Shown here in pieces: positions 9,317 through 17,750 of a DNA stretch of 64,000 nt. Source of the DNA: Pirellulaceae bacterium (GTDB taxonomy: Bacteria; Planctomycetota; Planctomycetia; Pirellulales; Pirellulaceae); NCBI GenBank assembly GCA_026004775.1, contig BPJU01000007.1:124001-188000 (forward strand). Reading direction: 5' to 3'. Numbering within the stretch: the stretch's first letter is position 1; the number at the start of each line of letters is the position of its first letter. The notes beneath the pieces were generated by a model that was not told the DNA's origin, did no database searches, and saw nothing but the letters and a program-made list of their open reading frames with translations. A program made the translations under genes and the position numbers.

Positions 9317-9429
9317 AGCAGCGAAAAAGTATCCGAACGGCGCAGCGTGACTCTGATCACCCGGCGCTGGCCAGCCGCGCCAGCCGGCGGGCTAGTTGCC
9401 GCTTCGGGAACGGTTAGGTGGATCGAGGT

Positions 9430-10515
9430 TTAACGCTGCACGCGAGCCGAGCCGCCTCGAGCCAGCGCTTCGACTTCCGGCAGTCTGGCCATCGTCACGT
9501 CGCCAGGGAATGTCGTCAGTAGCGCGCCGTGAGCCCAGCCCAATCGGAGCGACTCATCAGGCGACCGGCCGCTGATAAGGCCGTAGATCAACCCGGCGGC
9601 AAATCCGTCTCCGCCTCCGATCCGGTCTACCACGTCCAGCGAGCAGGTGGGGCTGACATAGCGTTGGCCGTCGAGCCACAGGACGGCTGCCCAGTCGTGC
9701 CGATTGGTGGAATGGACTTCACGCAGAGTCGTGGCCACGGCACGGATATGGGGGTACTGTTGGACGACACGTTCGATCATTTGAAAGAAGGTTTCCGGAT
9801 CGAGCTGGGAGCGGCCGCTTTGCACATCCGGTCCGGGGATACCCAGACCGAGCTGGAGATCTTCTTCGTTGCCCAGCAACACGTCGACATGCTGGACGAT
9901 ACGGGTCATGGTTTGGCGAGCCTGTTCGGGGCCACCGACGGCATTCCACATCTTGGCTCGATAATTAAGGTCAAACGAGGTAACGGCGCCGTGAGCTTTG
10001 GCGGCTTGCATCGCTTCGATGATCAGAGGGCCGGTTGTGGCGGAGAGAGCGGCGAAAATACCGCCGGAATGAAACCACCGCACGCCCTGGCCGAAAATGC
10101 TCTCCCAATCAAAATCTCCCGGTTTCAGCAGCGCACCGGCCTCGTTGGCCCGATTATAGAACACCACCGGCGGGCGGACTCCCGCACCGCGATCACTGTA
10201 AACCGTGGCGATGTTCGGACCGCGCACGCCGTCATGGTCGAACCATTTATAGAACGGACGAACACCCATTTCGCGGACCCGAGCCTGCACCAGCTCGCCG
10301 ATCGGATAGCGTACCATGGCGGTCGCAATGCCGGTGGCCATACCGAAACAATCGGCAAGATTGGCGGCGACGTTGTATTCGCCGCCCGAGACGTGGATCT
10401 CAACGCTGCGAGCCCGGCGGAACGGAATGATGCCCGGATCCAGGCGGTGGACCAGGGCGCCCAAAGCCAGAAAGTCCAGCGCACACGGATCGCTTCGCAC
10501 GGAAAGTACGGACAT
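9430..10515 (-). CDS. PfkB-family sugar kinase, likely 2-keto-3-deoxygluconate kinase
   Basis: A ribokinase-fold enzyme of 361 aa. It has the N-terminal sugar-binding motif GGEYNVAANLA and the C-terminal PfkB anion-hole motif DRIGGGDGFAAGL, where the GGGDGF form is usual in KDG kinases. The predicted reaction is ATP plus 2-keto-3-deoxygluconate to KDPG, in hexuronate/pectin breakdown. The start at 10515 is supported by GAGGGG 8 nt upstream; the in-frame ATG 18 nt earlier has none. An SDR gene for the same pathway lies 164 bp upstream on the same strand. Substrate assignment is inference from motif and context. Confidence 0.82.
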   Translation of the reverse strand: MSVLSVRSDPCALDFLALGALVHRLDPGIIPFRRARSVEIHVSGGEYNVAANLADCFGMATGIATAMVRYPIGELVQARVREMGVRPFYKWFDHDGVRGPNIATVYSDRGAGVRPPVVFYNRANEAGALLKPGDFDWESIFGQGVRWFHSGGIFAALSATTGPLIIEAMQAAKAHGAVTSFDLNYRAKMWNAVGGPEQARQTMTRIVQHVDVLLGNEEDLQLGLGIPGPDVQSGRSQLDPETFFQMIERVVQQYPHIRAVATTLREVHSTNRHDWAAVLWLDGQRYVSPTCSLDVVDRIGGGDGFAAGLIYGLISGRSPDESLRLGWAHGALLTTFPGDVTMARLPEVEALARGGSARVQR

Positions 10516-10566
10516 CGGATGACCCCTCGTCATCAGGAAAAATCACCGCGGAAAATTTTTTAACGG

Positions 10567-10621
10567 CCTATCGAAAACCGCTCTTGCTTCGCTTATCGAC
10601 AGGTCACGAACCGGTGTTCGG
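10567..10621 (+). repeat. REP-like palindromic repeat, copy A (diverged)
   Basis: A 55-bp sequence starting CCTATCGAAAACCG and ending CCGGTGTTCGG, whose ends can pair. It aligns end to end with two other copies in this window (38385-38440 and 41358-41413), having lost one C near its left end. It lies in the gap between the SDR stop and the kinase start. Confidence 0.6.
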
Positions 10622-10679
10622 CCAGGCTCTCAGGCGTCGCCCCCCCACCTCGCCGGTTCCGAAAGCCCATAATGTGCCA

Positions 10680-11492
10680 TCAAATCGTGGTAGCCGTAAA
10701 GCCCCCGTCCACGACGATATTTTGTCCGGTGACGAACGAGGCGGCGCGGGGAGAGGCCAACCAGACGACGACGCCGGCCAGTTCGTGAGGTTCCCCGAAC
10801 CGGCCCATAGGCGTATGTTCGATGATACGGCGGCCTCGTTCCGTATAAGAGCCGTCCGGCTGGTACAGCAGCGCCCGGTTCTGCTCGGCAGGGAAAAACC
10901 CGGGACTGATGGCATTGACGCGGACACCCATGGGGGCCCATTCGCGGGCCAGGAACTGGGTCAAATTGATGACGGCGGCTTTGGCCGCCGAATAGGCCAC
11001 AACTCGCGACAACGGCGTGATACCGGAAAGCGAGGCGATGTTGATGATGCTGCCATGCCGAGCTGCCAGCATCGCTTCGCCGAACACCTGGCAGGGGAGC
11101 AGAACGCCGCCGATCAGATTCAGATCGAAAACGTCTTTCCAGGCTGGCAACGGCAGTTGGCAAAAATCGGCGCCTGGTGGCAGAGTCGCCTCCGGGCGGT
11201 TTCCTCCGGCAGCATTGACCAGCACGGTCACCACACCCCACTCCCGCTCGATTTTGTGCCGGGCTTCCAGCAAGGAGTTGCGGTCGAGGGCGTCGGCGGC
11301 AACAAACATCGCGGTGCCCCCGTTCTGGGTGATGCTTTGCACGCGTAGATGCCCGCGCTCAGCGCTGCGGCCCAGAATCGCCACGCGGGCGCCGGCGCGT
11401 GCCAGCGCCTCGGCCATCGCCCCGCCCAGCACCCCCGTGCCGCCGATCACCGCCGCCCGCTGGTCCGTAAGCGAGAACAATTCCTGCACCAT
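10680..11492 (-). CDS. SDR-family oxidoreductase, possibly D-mannonate/fructuronate oxidoreductase
   Basis: A 270-aa classical short-chain dehydrogenase. It has the Rossmann motif GGTGVLGG near residue 17, NAAGG, catalytic Ser in IINIASLSG, the YSAAK catalytic Tyr/Lys pair, and a C-terminal ASFVTGQNIVVDGGF. The insertion around GNRPEATLPPGADF is typical of the SDR type annotated as D-mannonate oxidoreductase in hexuronate operons. The downstream sugar-acid kinase supports that, giving fructuronate/mannonate then KDG then KDPG. Gluconate 5-dehydrogenase-like activity is an alternative. Cytoplasmic and NAD(P)-dependent. Confidence 0.8.
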   Translation of the reverse strand: MVQELFSLTDQRAAVIGGTGVLGGAMAEALARAGARVAILGRSAERGHLRVQSITQNGGTAMFVAADALDRNSLLEARHKIEREWGVVTVLVNAAGGNRPEATLPPGADFCQLPLPAWKDVFDLNLIGGVLLPCQVFGEAMLAARHGSIINIASLSGITPLSRVVAYSAAKAAVINLTQFLAREWAPMGVRVNAISPGFFPAEQNRALLYQPDGSYTERGRRIIEHTPMGRFGEPHELAGVVVWLASPRAASFVTGQNIVVDGGFTATTI

Positions 11493-11599
11493 CGTCTCCC
11501 ACTCCCCATGCGCATCATCGATCGTCGGGCAAGATAACCTCTACACGGCCGGCGCTGAAGTAGGCGTCTGTCGTTCTTTCCGGACACCCGTCCCGGCGG

Positions 11600-12907
11600 C
11601 TAGGAATCCCGAGCGGTGAAGAATCGTACGGTTCCCTGCGAAGCAATCGCCTCGCCGATCCGCCGCAATGCCAGTGCGTAAGCTGCCGTTCGCATGTCGA
11701 TCCGCTGCTCCTCCATGATCCGCCAAACAGCCTGGAACTGTGCGGTCATCGTGCGCCGGAGCCGTTCGTGGACGGTTTCCAGCGACCAATAATCCCCGCT
11801 GCGATTCTGCACCCATTCAAAATAACTGACCGTTACACCACCCGAATTGGCGAGGATATCGGGAACCACCAGTTTGCCGGAACGTGACAATATTTCATCC
11901 GCATCGCTGGTGGTTGGGCCGTTGGCCACTTCCACAATGACGGGCGCTTGAATCCTATCGGCGTTATGACGGGTAATCTGATTTTCCAGTGCCGCCGGAA
12001 CCAACAGATCAACATCCAGCTCGAGTAACTCCTGATTGGTGAGCGTTTGGGCCTCGATTGCCGTGCAGACCGAGCCTTCGCAGTAGACGGCTTTCAACCG
12101 GCGCGTCTCGTTCTTGGCAAACACCAGACTGGGAATGTCAAAACCCTCTTCCCGGTAGATGGCCCCGCCTGAATCACTCACGGCGACGATGCGATAGCCG
12201 TCCTGGTGGAGCAACAGAGCCAGATGTTGACCGGCATTCCCGAAACCTTGGATGGCAACGCGCGTGTTGTGGGGAGTCCACCCCCGCAGTCGCTCCAGCT
12301 CTTTGATGCAATAATAAGCTCCTCGGCCGGTGGCATCTTCTCGGCCAAGGCTTCCGCCCAGCGGGATCGGTTTACCGGTGATGACGGCGGGAGTGCGGCG
12401 GCGATGGATTTTCGAGTATTCGTCCATCATCCAGCCCATGATCATGGCGTTGGTGTAGACATCCGGAGCCGGGACATCGGTTTCGGGGCCGATGAAATCG
12501 GCGATCTGTTCAATAAAACCGCGCGTCAAGCGTTCCAATTCCATTCGCGAGAGTTCTTTGGGATTTACCACCACTCCGCCTTTGCCACCGCCGTAAGGCA
12601 GGCCGGCCACGGCGCACTTGAACGTCATCCAGAATGCCAGCGCTTTGACCTCCGGAAGCGTTACCTGCGGGTGATAGCGAATCCCGCCCTTAGTCGGCCC
12701 GCGCGTATCATCGTGGCGGACTCGATAGCCGGTAAAGATGCGCAGAGTTCCATTGTCCATGCGCACCGGAATCGACACTTCCAACACCTGTTTTGGATGC
12801 TTCAGCCGCTCGACCGCTTCCGGATCGATGTCGGCGTAGCGCAGTGCCTTGTCCAACCTGCCTACGGCATCCTCGAAAATGTCACGCGAATTGTCCGGTG
12901 CGGACAT
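11600..12907 (-). CDS. Glu/Leu/Phe/Val dehydrogenase
   Basis: NAD(P)-dependent oxidative deaminase, most likely glutamate dehydrogenase: L-glutamate to 2-oxoglutarate plus ammonia. At 435 aa it fits the family. The substrate domain has GGIRYHPQV, the catalytic Lys motif LPYGGGKGGV and the PAPDVYTN signature. The Rossmann domain has AIQGFGNAG. The start at 12907 (AAGGGG upstream) removes a low-complexity N-terminal extension that would overlap the upstream gene. That gene's stop lies 34 bp away, so the two may be cotranscribed although functionally unrelated. Confidence 0.93.
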   Translation of the reverse strand: MSAPDNSRDIFEDAVGRLDKALRYADIDPEAVERLKHPKQVLEVSIPVRMDNGTLRIFTGYRVRHDDTRGPTKGGIRYHPQVTLPEVKALAFWMTFKCAVAGLPYGGGKGGVVVNPKELSRMELERLTRGFIEQIADFIGPETDVPAPDVYTNAMIMGWMMDEYSKIHRRRTPAVITGKPIPLGGSLGREDATGRGAYYCIKELERLRGWTPHNTRVAIQGFGNAGQHLALLLHQDGYRIVAVSDSGGAIYREEGFDIPSLVFAKNETRRLKAVYCEGSVCTAIEAQTLTNQELLELDVDLLVPAALENQITRHNADRIQAPVIVEVANGPTTSDADEILSRSGKLVVPDILANSGGVTVSYFEWVQNRSGDYWSLETVHERLRRTMTAQFQAVWRIMEEQRIDMRTAAYALALRRIGEAIASQGTVRFFTARDS

Positions 12908-12941
12908 GGGTGGCCCCTTTGCCGGATCGGGAGAAGGATCG

Positions 12942-14279
12942 TCATACGCGAGGGATTTCGAATCCGGCTCGGGGCTCTCTGGCGAAGAACCCGGCTGCCT
13001 GCTCATCCCCGAGAATCTTCTCTTCCTTGGGATCCCAGCGAATGACGCGATTCAGTCGAGCTGCAATGGCTGCCAGATGGCAGGTGTTCATGATCTGGAT
13101 ATGGGAGTAGACATCCGAGACCGGCAGCCCACCTTCCCGCAGACAACGGTAGAAGTTTTGCTTGTGCCCCTCGAACGGTTTGCCTTTGTAGAGGCGACGG
13201 AGATCTTCGTCCGTAAAGAGCTCCTTGTCCCAGTTTTCTTCGATGGGCTTGCCGGTGATGCGCCCGCGATTGACGAACAGCCGTCCCCGGGTGCCTTCAA
13301 AGAGGATGCCGTTGTCCGAGCGGCTGGTGATTACCATTTCGATGCCGTTGGCGAACCGGCAGACGACAGCATAATCGTGGGCGGTGTTAAACGAATCGTC
13401 TACGGTAGGGTAGCCGTTTTCGAAAGGTACGGGATGCTTGGCGTCTCGTCCGTCGATCTCGACCGGCCCCGAGCCTTCGTCGACCTGTTGGATGGCCCAC
13501 GAAGCGATATCGACGTGGTGGGCTCCCCAGTCGGTGAACTTTCCTCCCGAGTATTCATACCACCAGCGAAACGTGCCGTGGCAGCGTTGGCGGATGTAAT
13601 CGACCAGGGGGGCTTGCCCCAACCACATGTTCCAGTCCAGCTCCGGCGGCGGAGAACTCTTCGGGAACGGACCGCCCACTTGTCCACCGTCGATACCAAC
13701 GGTAATGCGTTGGATATCTCCCAGCAATCCTTTTTGTACCATGTTCACGGCGCGCAGAAACCGATCGCGGTCGCTTCGCTGCTGTGTGCCGATGAAGAAA
13801 ATTCGGTCCGCATAGCGCCGGCAGGCGTTGCGGATCAGTTGATTCTCTTCGAGCGTCAAGGTGAGCGGTTTCTGGCAAAATACGTGTTTGCCGGCTTGCA
13901 AAGCCTCAATGGCGATCTTCGTGTGCCAGTGGTCAGGCGTGTCGATGCTGACGACATCCACATCGTTCCGCTCCAGAATCCGCCGATAGTCGCTGTAGGT
14001 GTCTGCTTTGCCGGCGCCAATCTGTTCGTCGTTCTTGGCACGAGCCAAGTGGTTGGCGTCCACGTCACACAGAGCCACGATATCCGCGAAACGAGCATGA
14101 TCGCGGGCATCGGCCATTCCCATGCCTCCCAGGCCGATGCAGCCGATGCGGGGGCGGTCGTTTGCCGATTGATTGGCGAAACCTTTGCGTACCCACGGGA
14201 AATAACCGGCCGCCACCAAGGTTCCCGCCGTTGTGACATTTTCCAGAAACCTGCGGCGTGTCGTTCGATGGCTGCTCAC
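12942..14279 (-). CDS. Tat-exported Gfo/Idh/MocA-family oxidoreductase
   Basis: An NAD(P)-dependent sugar or inositol dehydrogenase-like protein, 445 aa. The N-terminus carries a Tat signal (TTRRRFLENVTTAGTLVAAG, residues 6-25), so it is exported folded with its cofactor. The Rossmann domain follows (IGCIGLGGMGMAD), with the CQKPLTLTLEE motif containing the family EKP-like lysine and a DWGAHHVDIA metal/substrate segment. Planctomycetes carry many paralogues used in polysaccharide breakdown; the substrate is unknown. The start codon is GTG at 14277-14279, with AAGGAGG 8 nt upstream. Confidence 0.9.
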   Translation of the reverse strand: MSSHRTTRRRFLENVTTAGTLVAAGYFPWVRKGFANQSANDRPRIGCIGLGGMGMADARDHARFADIVALCDVDANHLARAKNDEQIGAGKADTYSDYRRILERNDVDVVSIDTPDHWHTKIAIEALQAGKHVFCQKPLTLTLEENQLIRNACRRYADRIFFIGTQQRSDRDRFLRAVNMVQKGLLGDIQRITVGIDGGQVGGPFPKSSPPPELDWNMWLGQAPLVDYIRQRCHGTFRWWYEYSGGKFTDWGAHHVDIASWAIQQVDEGSGPVEIDGRDAKHPVPFENGYPTVDDSFNTAHDYAVVCRFANGIEMVITSRSDNGILFEGTRGRLFVNRGRITGKPIEENWDKELFTDEDLRRLYKGKPFEGHKQNFYRCLREGGLPVSDVYSHIQIMNTCHLAAIAARLNRVIRWDPKEEKILGDEQAAGFFAREPRAGFEIPRV

Positions 14280-14423
14280 CGTTTTACCTCCTTACCGTTC
14301 GTCGCTTCTTCTGACTATTGGCCCGTTGCCCCAACCTCCCACGGTAGTTGTAGTATGGCATAGTTGTGCGCCGATTTCACCCCGAACTCGGCTCCACCGG
14401 ACTGCGCGTGGAGAAACAGCGGT

Positions 14424-16697
14424 TCAACGAAGCACTTTGTCCAGCCAGTCGTAGACCTCCTGGCGCACCTCGGGCGGGAAGTCATGACCGCAGTCCGGAT
14501 AAACAAATCGCGGTGGTGGCTGGTTCCAGAGCCCATACACCTGGCGGCATTTCTGCTCGATTTTTTGTACTCCCTCCACAGCGAAATTACTGTCGTGGAT
14601 CGGGGCGTTCACGAACACGGCGCGCGGTGCGATGGCGGCCAGAACTTCGTAAAAATCGAAAGGTACGCGGTCCGGATCGTTTCCGTATTCCGCCGCAATC
14701 CTCGGCATATAGCGATCGCTGGTCCAGCCGGCCAGGTTGCCACCATAGTAGTGATGGAACGCCGTGAATCCGCAACTGGTGACCACGGCGCGAATCCGTT
14801 GATCAAATGCAGCCGTGAAAAGAGCATTGTGACCACCCAGCGAATGGCCTATTACCGCAATGCGATCCGGGTCGACCTCCGGCAGACTCTCCAATAAATC
14901 GACGGCTCGCATGTTGTCCCAAATTGCTTTGATCGTCCCGCTGGGATAGCTGCCGCGCGCTTGGCGAAAATCGAAGGCATAGTCGCCGAAAGAAGGATAA
15001 TCGGGTACCAGGCAGACATAGCCTCGCCGAGCCAGTTCGTCGGCGTAATGCAGGTTAGGATTGCCTCCCAGCCCAGCCGGCTCTTTCTTGCCGATCGACG
15101 TCGTCTGGTGCAGGCACAGCACCCCCGGCGAAGGGCCAGAGCGTTCTTTGGGTACCAGCAGATAGGCGGGTACCCGGGAAGTGGCGTCGGATCGGAATTC
15201 GATGGTTCGCCGCCAATAGGGGCCCGCGTCCTCCTCGGCCAGCAGCTCAACGCCAAGCGGCACGCGCTGGATTGGTTCGGGCAACGCGCCCATCACAAGC
15301 TGCATGTCTCGCAAAATCCTGTCGCGGCGTTCTCCCCATTGCTCGAGGGTTTCGATGGTCCTGCGCTCTGCTCCCATGACCCATACGAGTGGATCGCGAT
15401 GGTCCACCTGAGGTTCAGCTTCCGCCGGCGGTTGATCGACAGGGCGACTCTTGGCCGGTTCGGTCAGAGAGGAAGTTCGTTCGTTCCAGGCGATATAGAG
15501 GCCACAGCGATCCGCCAGCACCAGGTCCAGATCTCCGTCGCCGTCCAGATCGGCTGTTTTCGGATCCAGACCCAACGCGACGCGGCCGCCGCGATGGATG
15601 TAGCGGCGAAGCCAGGCTCTCGTGGACGGCTCGAAGCGGTACCAGGCGACCACCAGCGGGTCGTACTCACCGAGATCCCTGCCGTCGTGGCCCAAGTAAC
15701 GCGAGCCACTCACCAGTTCGGGCCGGCCGTCCCCATCGAAATCACCCGTTATCAGAGCGTGAGCTTGAGACCAGGTCGAATCGACGACGTGCATCTGCCA
15801 TTCGCGTGCTCCCGAGTCGGTACGGATTTGTTCCAGCCAATATAATCCAAAATGGTGGCCTCGCCCCCACACCAAATCGGCATCTCCGTCGGTGTCTACG
15901 TCCCACACGAGTATGGGGATGCTGGCGTCACGATGCAGGCGGAATTCCCCGTGATAGTGCCACTGCCCATCGGGCCCCTGTTCCAACCAACCGCGTGAAC
16001 ACACCAGGTCAACGCGCCCGTCGCCATTGATATCCCCGGCTCCTATCCCGTGGCCGGCCAGTGAAGCCGGGAGGTCGCGGCGCTGCCACAGGTCCGCTAC
16101 AAGTCCCGCTTCGATCCGGCTTGCCGGACGCGCCAACTTCCACCAGGCAGCAAACTGTGTCCCGTTAGGCAACAGGTCCAGAACTCCATCACCGTCGACG
16201 TCCACAAGCCGTCCGGTTTCCATCGGGCCGGGCCGAGCCGCCACCCACTTGGTCCAAGCCTGTCCCGGCTGTCCGGGATTCCGTACCCAGTAGATCGATT
16301 CACTGCGGTAGTTGCAGCTAATCACGTCGGTCCATCCGTCGCCGTCAACGTCCCACGGCAAGTTGGAGTAGTCGTCGTAGCGGCCCCGGATCATCTCTAC
16401 TTCACGCACAAAATGGCGCTGCCAATCCGGTGACTGATACCAGAAGCCACCGGAAAACACATCCAGCCGGCCGTCACCATCCACATCGAACACGGCACAT
16501 GCCGGAAAAGATGAGGAGAGATTGAGCGGCATGATACGAAATTCCGGCGGCTCAGCGGCCGCCACGCTCGCCGCCAGCCATACAACCGAAAATCCACCAA
16601 GGGAACGCAATACCTGTGCGAAGAACGGATGGGCGCATGCCATCGCCACGGAAAACGCTTGGAGCCCACGTTGCCCGTGAACTGTAAATCGTGCCAT
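14424..16697 (-). CDS. Secreted FG-GAP/VCBS repeat protein fused to an alpha/beta-hydrolase (esterase-like)
   Basis: A 757-aa secreted protein. A signal peptide (ending about residue 48, SVAAAEPP) precedes a beta-propeller-like region, residues about 60-400. That region has at least six Ca2+-binding repeats of the DxDGDGxxD type, such as DVDGDGRLD, DVDGDGWTD and DLDGDGDLD. The C-terminal 300 residues form a dienelactone/acetyl-xylan-esterase-like hydrolase with nucleophile S619 (GHSLGGH), probable acid D702 (PIHDSNF) and H738 (DCGHDF). A role in deacylating plant or algal polysaccharides is inferred. The fusion of a propeller to a full hydrolase in one chain is unusual. No frameshift is visible at the junction. 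Confidence 0.85.
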   Translation of the reverse strand: MARFTVHGQRGLQAFSVAMACAHPFFAQVLRSLGGFSVVWLAASVAAAEPPEFRIMPLNLSSSFPACAVFDVDGDGRLDVFSGGFWYQSPDWQRHFVREVEMIRGRYDDYSNLPWDVDGDGWTDVISCNYRSESIYWVRNPGQPGQAWTKWVAARPGPMETGRLVDVDGDGVLDLLPNGTQFAAWWKLARPASRIEAGLVADLWQRRDLPASLAGHGIGAGDINGDGRVDLVCSRGWLEQGPDGQWHYHGEFRLHRDASIPILVWDVDTDGDADLVWGRGHHFGLYWLEQIRTDSGAREWQMHVVDSTWSQAHALITGDFDGDGRPELVSGSRYLGHDGRDLGEYDPLVVAWYRFEPSTRAWLRRYIHRGGRVALGLDPKTADLDGDGDLDLVLADRCGLYIAWNERTSSLTEPAKSRPVDQPPAEAEPQVDHRDPLVWVMGAERRTIETLEQWGERRDRILRDMQLVMGALPEPIQRVPLGVELLAEEDAGPYWRRTIEFRSDATSRVPAYLLVPKERSGPSPGVLCLHQTTSIGKKEPAGLGGNPNLHYADELARRGYVCLVPDYPSFGDYAFDFRQARGSYPSGTIKAIWDNMRAVDLLESLPEVDPDRIAVIGHSLGGHNALFTAAFDQRIRAVVTSCGFTAFHHYYGGNLAGWTSDRYMPRIAAEYGNDPDRVPFDFYEVLAAIAPRAVFVNAPIHDSNFAVEGVQKIEQKCRQVYGLWNQPPPRFVYPDCGHDFPPEVRQEVYDWLDKVLR

Positions 16698-16974
16698 TGC
16701 TTGCCTCCTCTGATAAACACCGTTGCCGTCACGTTACCGTGACGCCGTATTGGTTGCAATCACTGAGGATTTTTTCGCTTTACACATGCTTCGAGTAAAC
16801 AGGACAGATATTGGGTCTGCGACGGATAGATGCATAATGCTTCGGGAAAACCGGTCGACCCCGAATTGCTATTACGCCGTGCGCGAATGTGAGTCGAGGA
16901 AATAACAATTGTGGCTCGAACCGAGCACGTGCGGGATGTTTGCCAGGTGTGCCAAAGGGATCTCTCACCTGTTT
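16698..16974. other. Intergenic stretch left of MITE copy 1
   Basis: Part of a 1,053-bp gene-free region between two divergent genes. No gene is seen here; it must contain the promoter of the FG-GAP/esterase gene. Confidence 0.4.
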
Positions 16975-16982
16975 CGAAAATG

Positions 16983-17193
16983 GTAACCGTTCACGGTTAG
17001 CACATGAAGAACACGATATTGGCTTATGGGGTAGCGGAAGTCGCCAGGCGGGCGCGGTAGCGGCCGCCGCAAGACTTCCGCAACGAAAAAATCTTCGCGA
17101 AGCGTCCACATTCCGTATGCGGAACACGCAAGTGTTCCGCATCTTTGGAAGCGAGGCCCCGAAACAGCTTGTGATTCAACCGTGAACGGTTAC
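16983..17193 (+). mobile_element. IS66-like MITE, copy 1 (211 bp, 8-bp target duplication)
   Basis: Perfect 16-bp terminal inverted repeats: GTAACCGTTCACGGTT at 16983-16998 and its complement at 17178-17193. The flanking direct repeat CGAAAATG (16975-16982 and 17194-17201) is a perfect 8-bp target duplication, which marks transposition. There is no transposase inside. The interior holds three palindromic parts: a hairpin with arms GCGGAAGTC/GACTTCCGC (17033-17081), CTTCGCGAAG (about 17092-17101), and TGCGGAACAC-GCAA-GTGTTCCGCA (17119-17142). GTAA ends with 8-bp duplications are the known IS66-family signature, so a non-autonomous IS66 derivative is inferred. Confidence 0.9.
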
Positions 17194-17201
17194 CGAAAAT
17201 G

Positions 17202-17750
17202 TTATCAGAAATCGGCCAACTGCGGCGCAGTTTTGTTCCCTCTTCGATTACAATCCTGTGAAATCAATTGTTTCTTGCACGGAGACTATTCGCGTGCTTT
17301 GTGTTTCCACGTCTGTGCGGCAGGAGGCTTTGTGCGACGGACTTTCCCGGTTCAGTACGGCCAAAGTGTTGTTGCCCTACGGCGATTAATGAGGTAGGCG
17401 GCGGGCAAAGCTGCGGGCCAGGAACTCGGGGCAAACCAACCGGAAGAGCCGCCTCTGGTGGATTCGAGCTAATTGCGCTGTACGCGGGCAGGCACCGCCC
17501 GAGCACCAGCCACCCGGCCCTCGTGCCACCGCGCCCGTCCGGCTGCCCAAGCGATTACCCGCTGCAACCGATTTCCTGATCCCCTAACCCCCAACGCTCA
17601 TCATGGTCACAAGGCAGGCACCCGGTGCCAAGCTTCCTACATCTTGTTTAATTGGATATGATGGGCTGGTAGGCATAATGATCTACAGCCGCCGCAGCCA
17701 TTTTCGCACCCATTTTGCAATTTAGGCGTGCTATTCATGCGGGAGGTTCA
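17202..17750. other. Intergenic region upstream of mnmG
   Basis: About 550 bp with no supported gene. A weak promoter-like pair TTGGAT (17652-17657), 16 nt, CATAAT (17674-17679) lies about 70 bp before the mnmG start. No tRNA or other RNA gene was recognised. Confidence 0.35.

Noticed and set aside
17020-17185. Small open frames inside the MITE copies encoding a recurring peptide (MRNTCVFR...)
   Set aside because: The same peptide arises in all copies because the DNA repeats. There is no ribosome site, and the pattern reflects palindromic DNA, not a gene.
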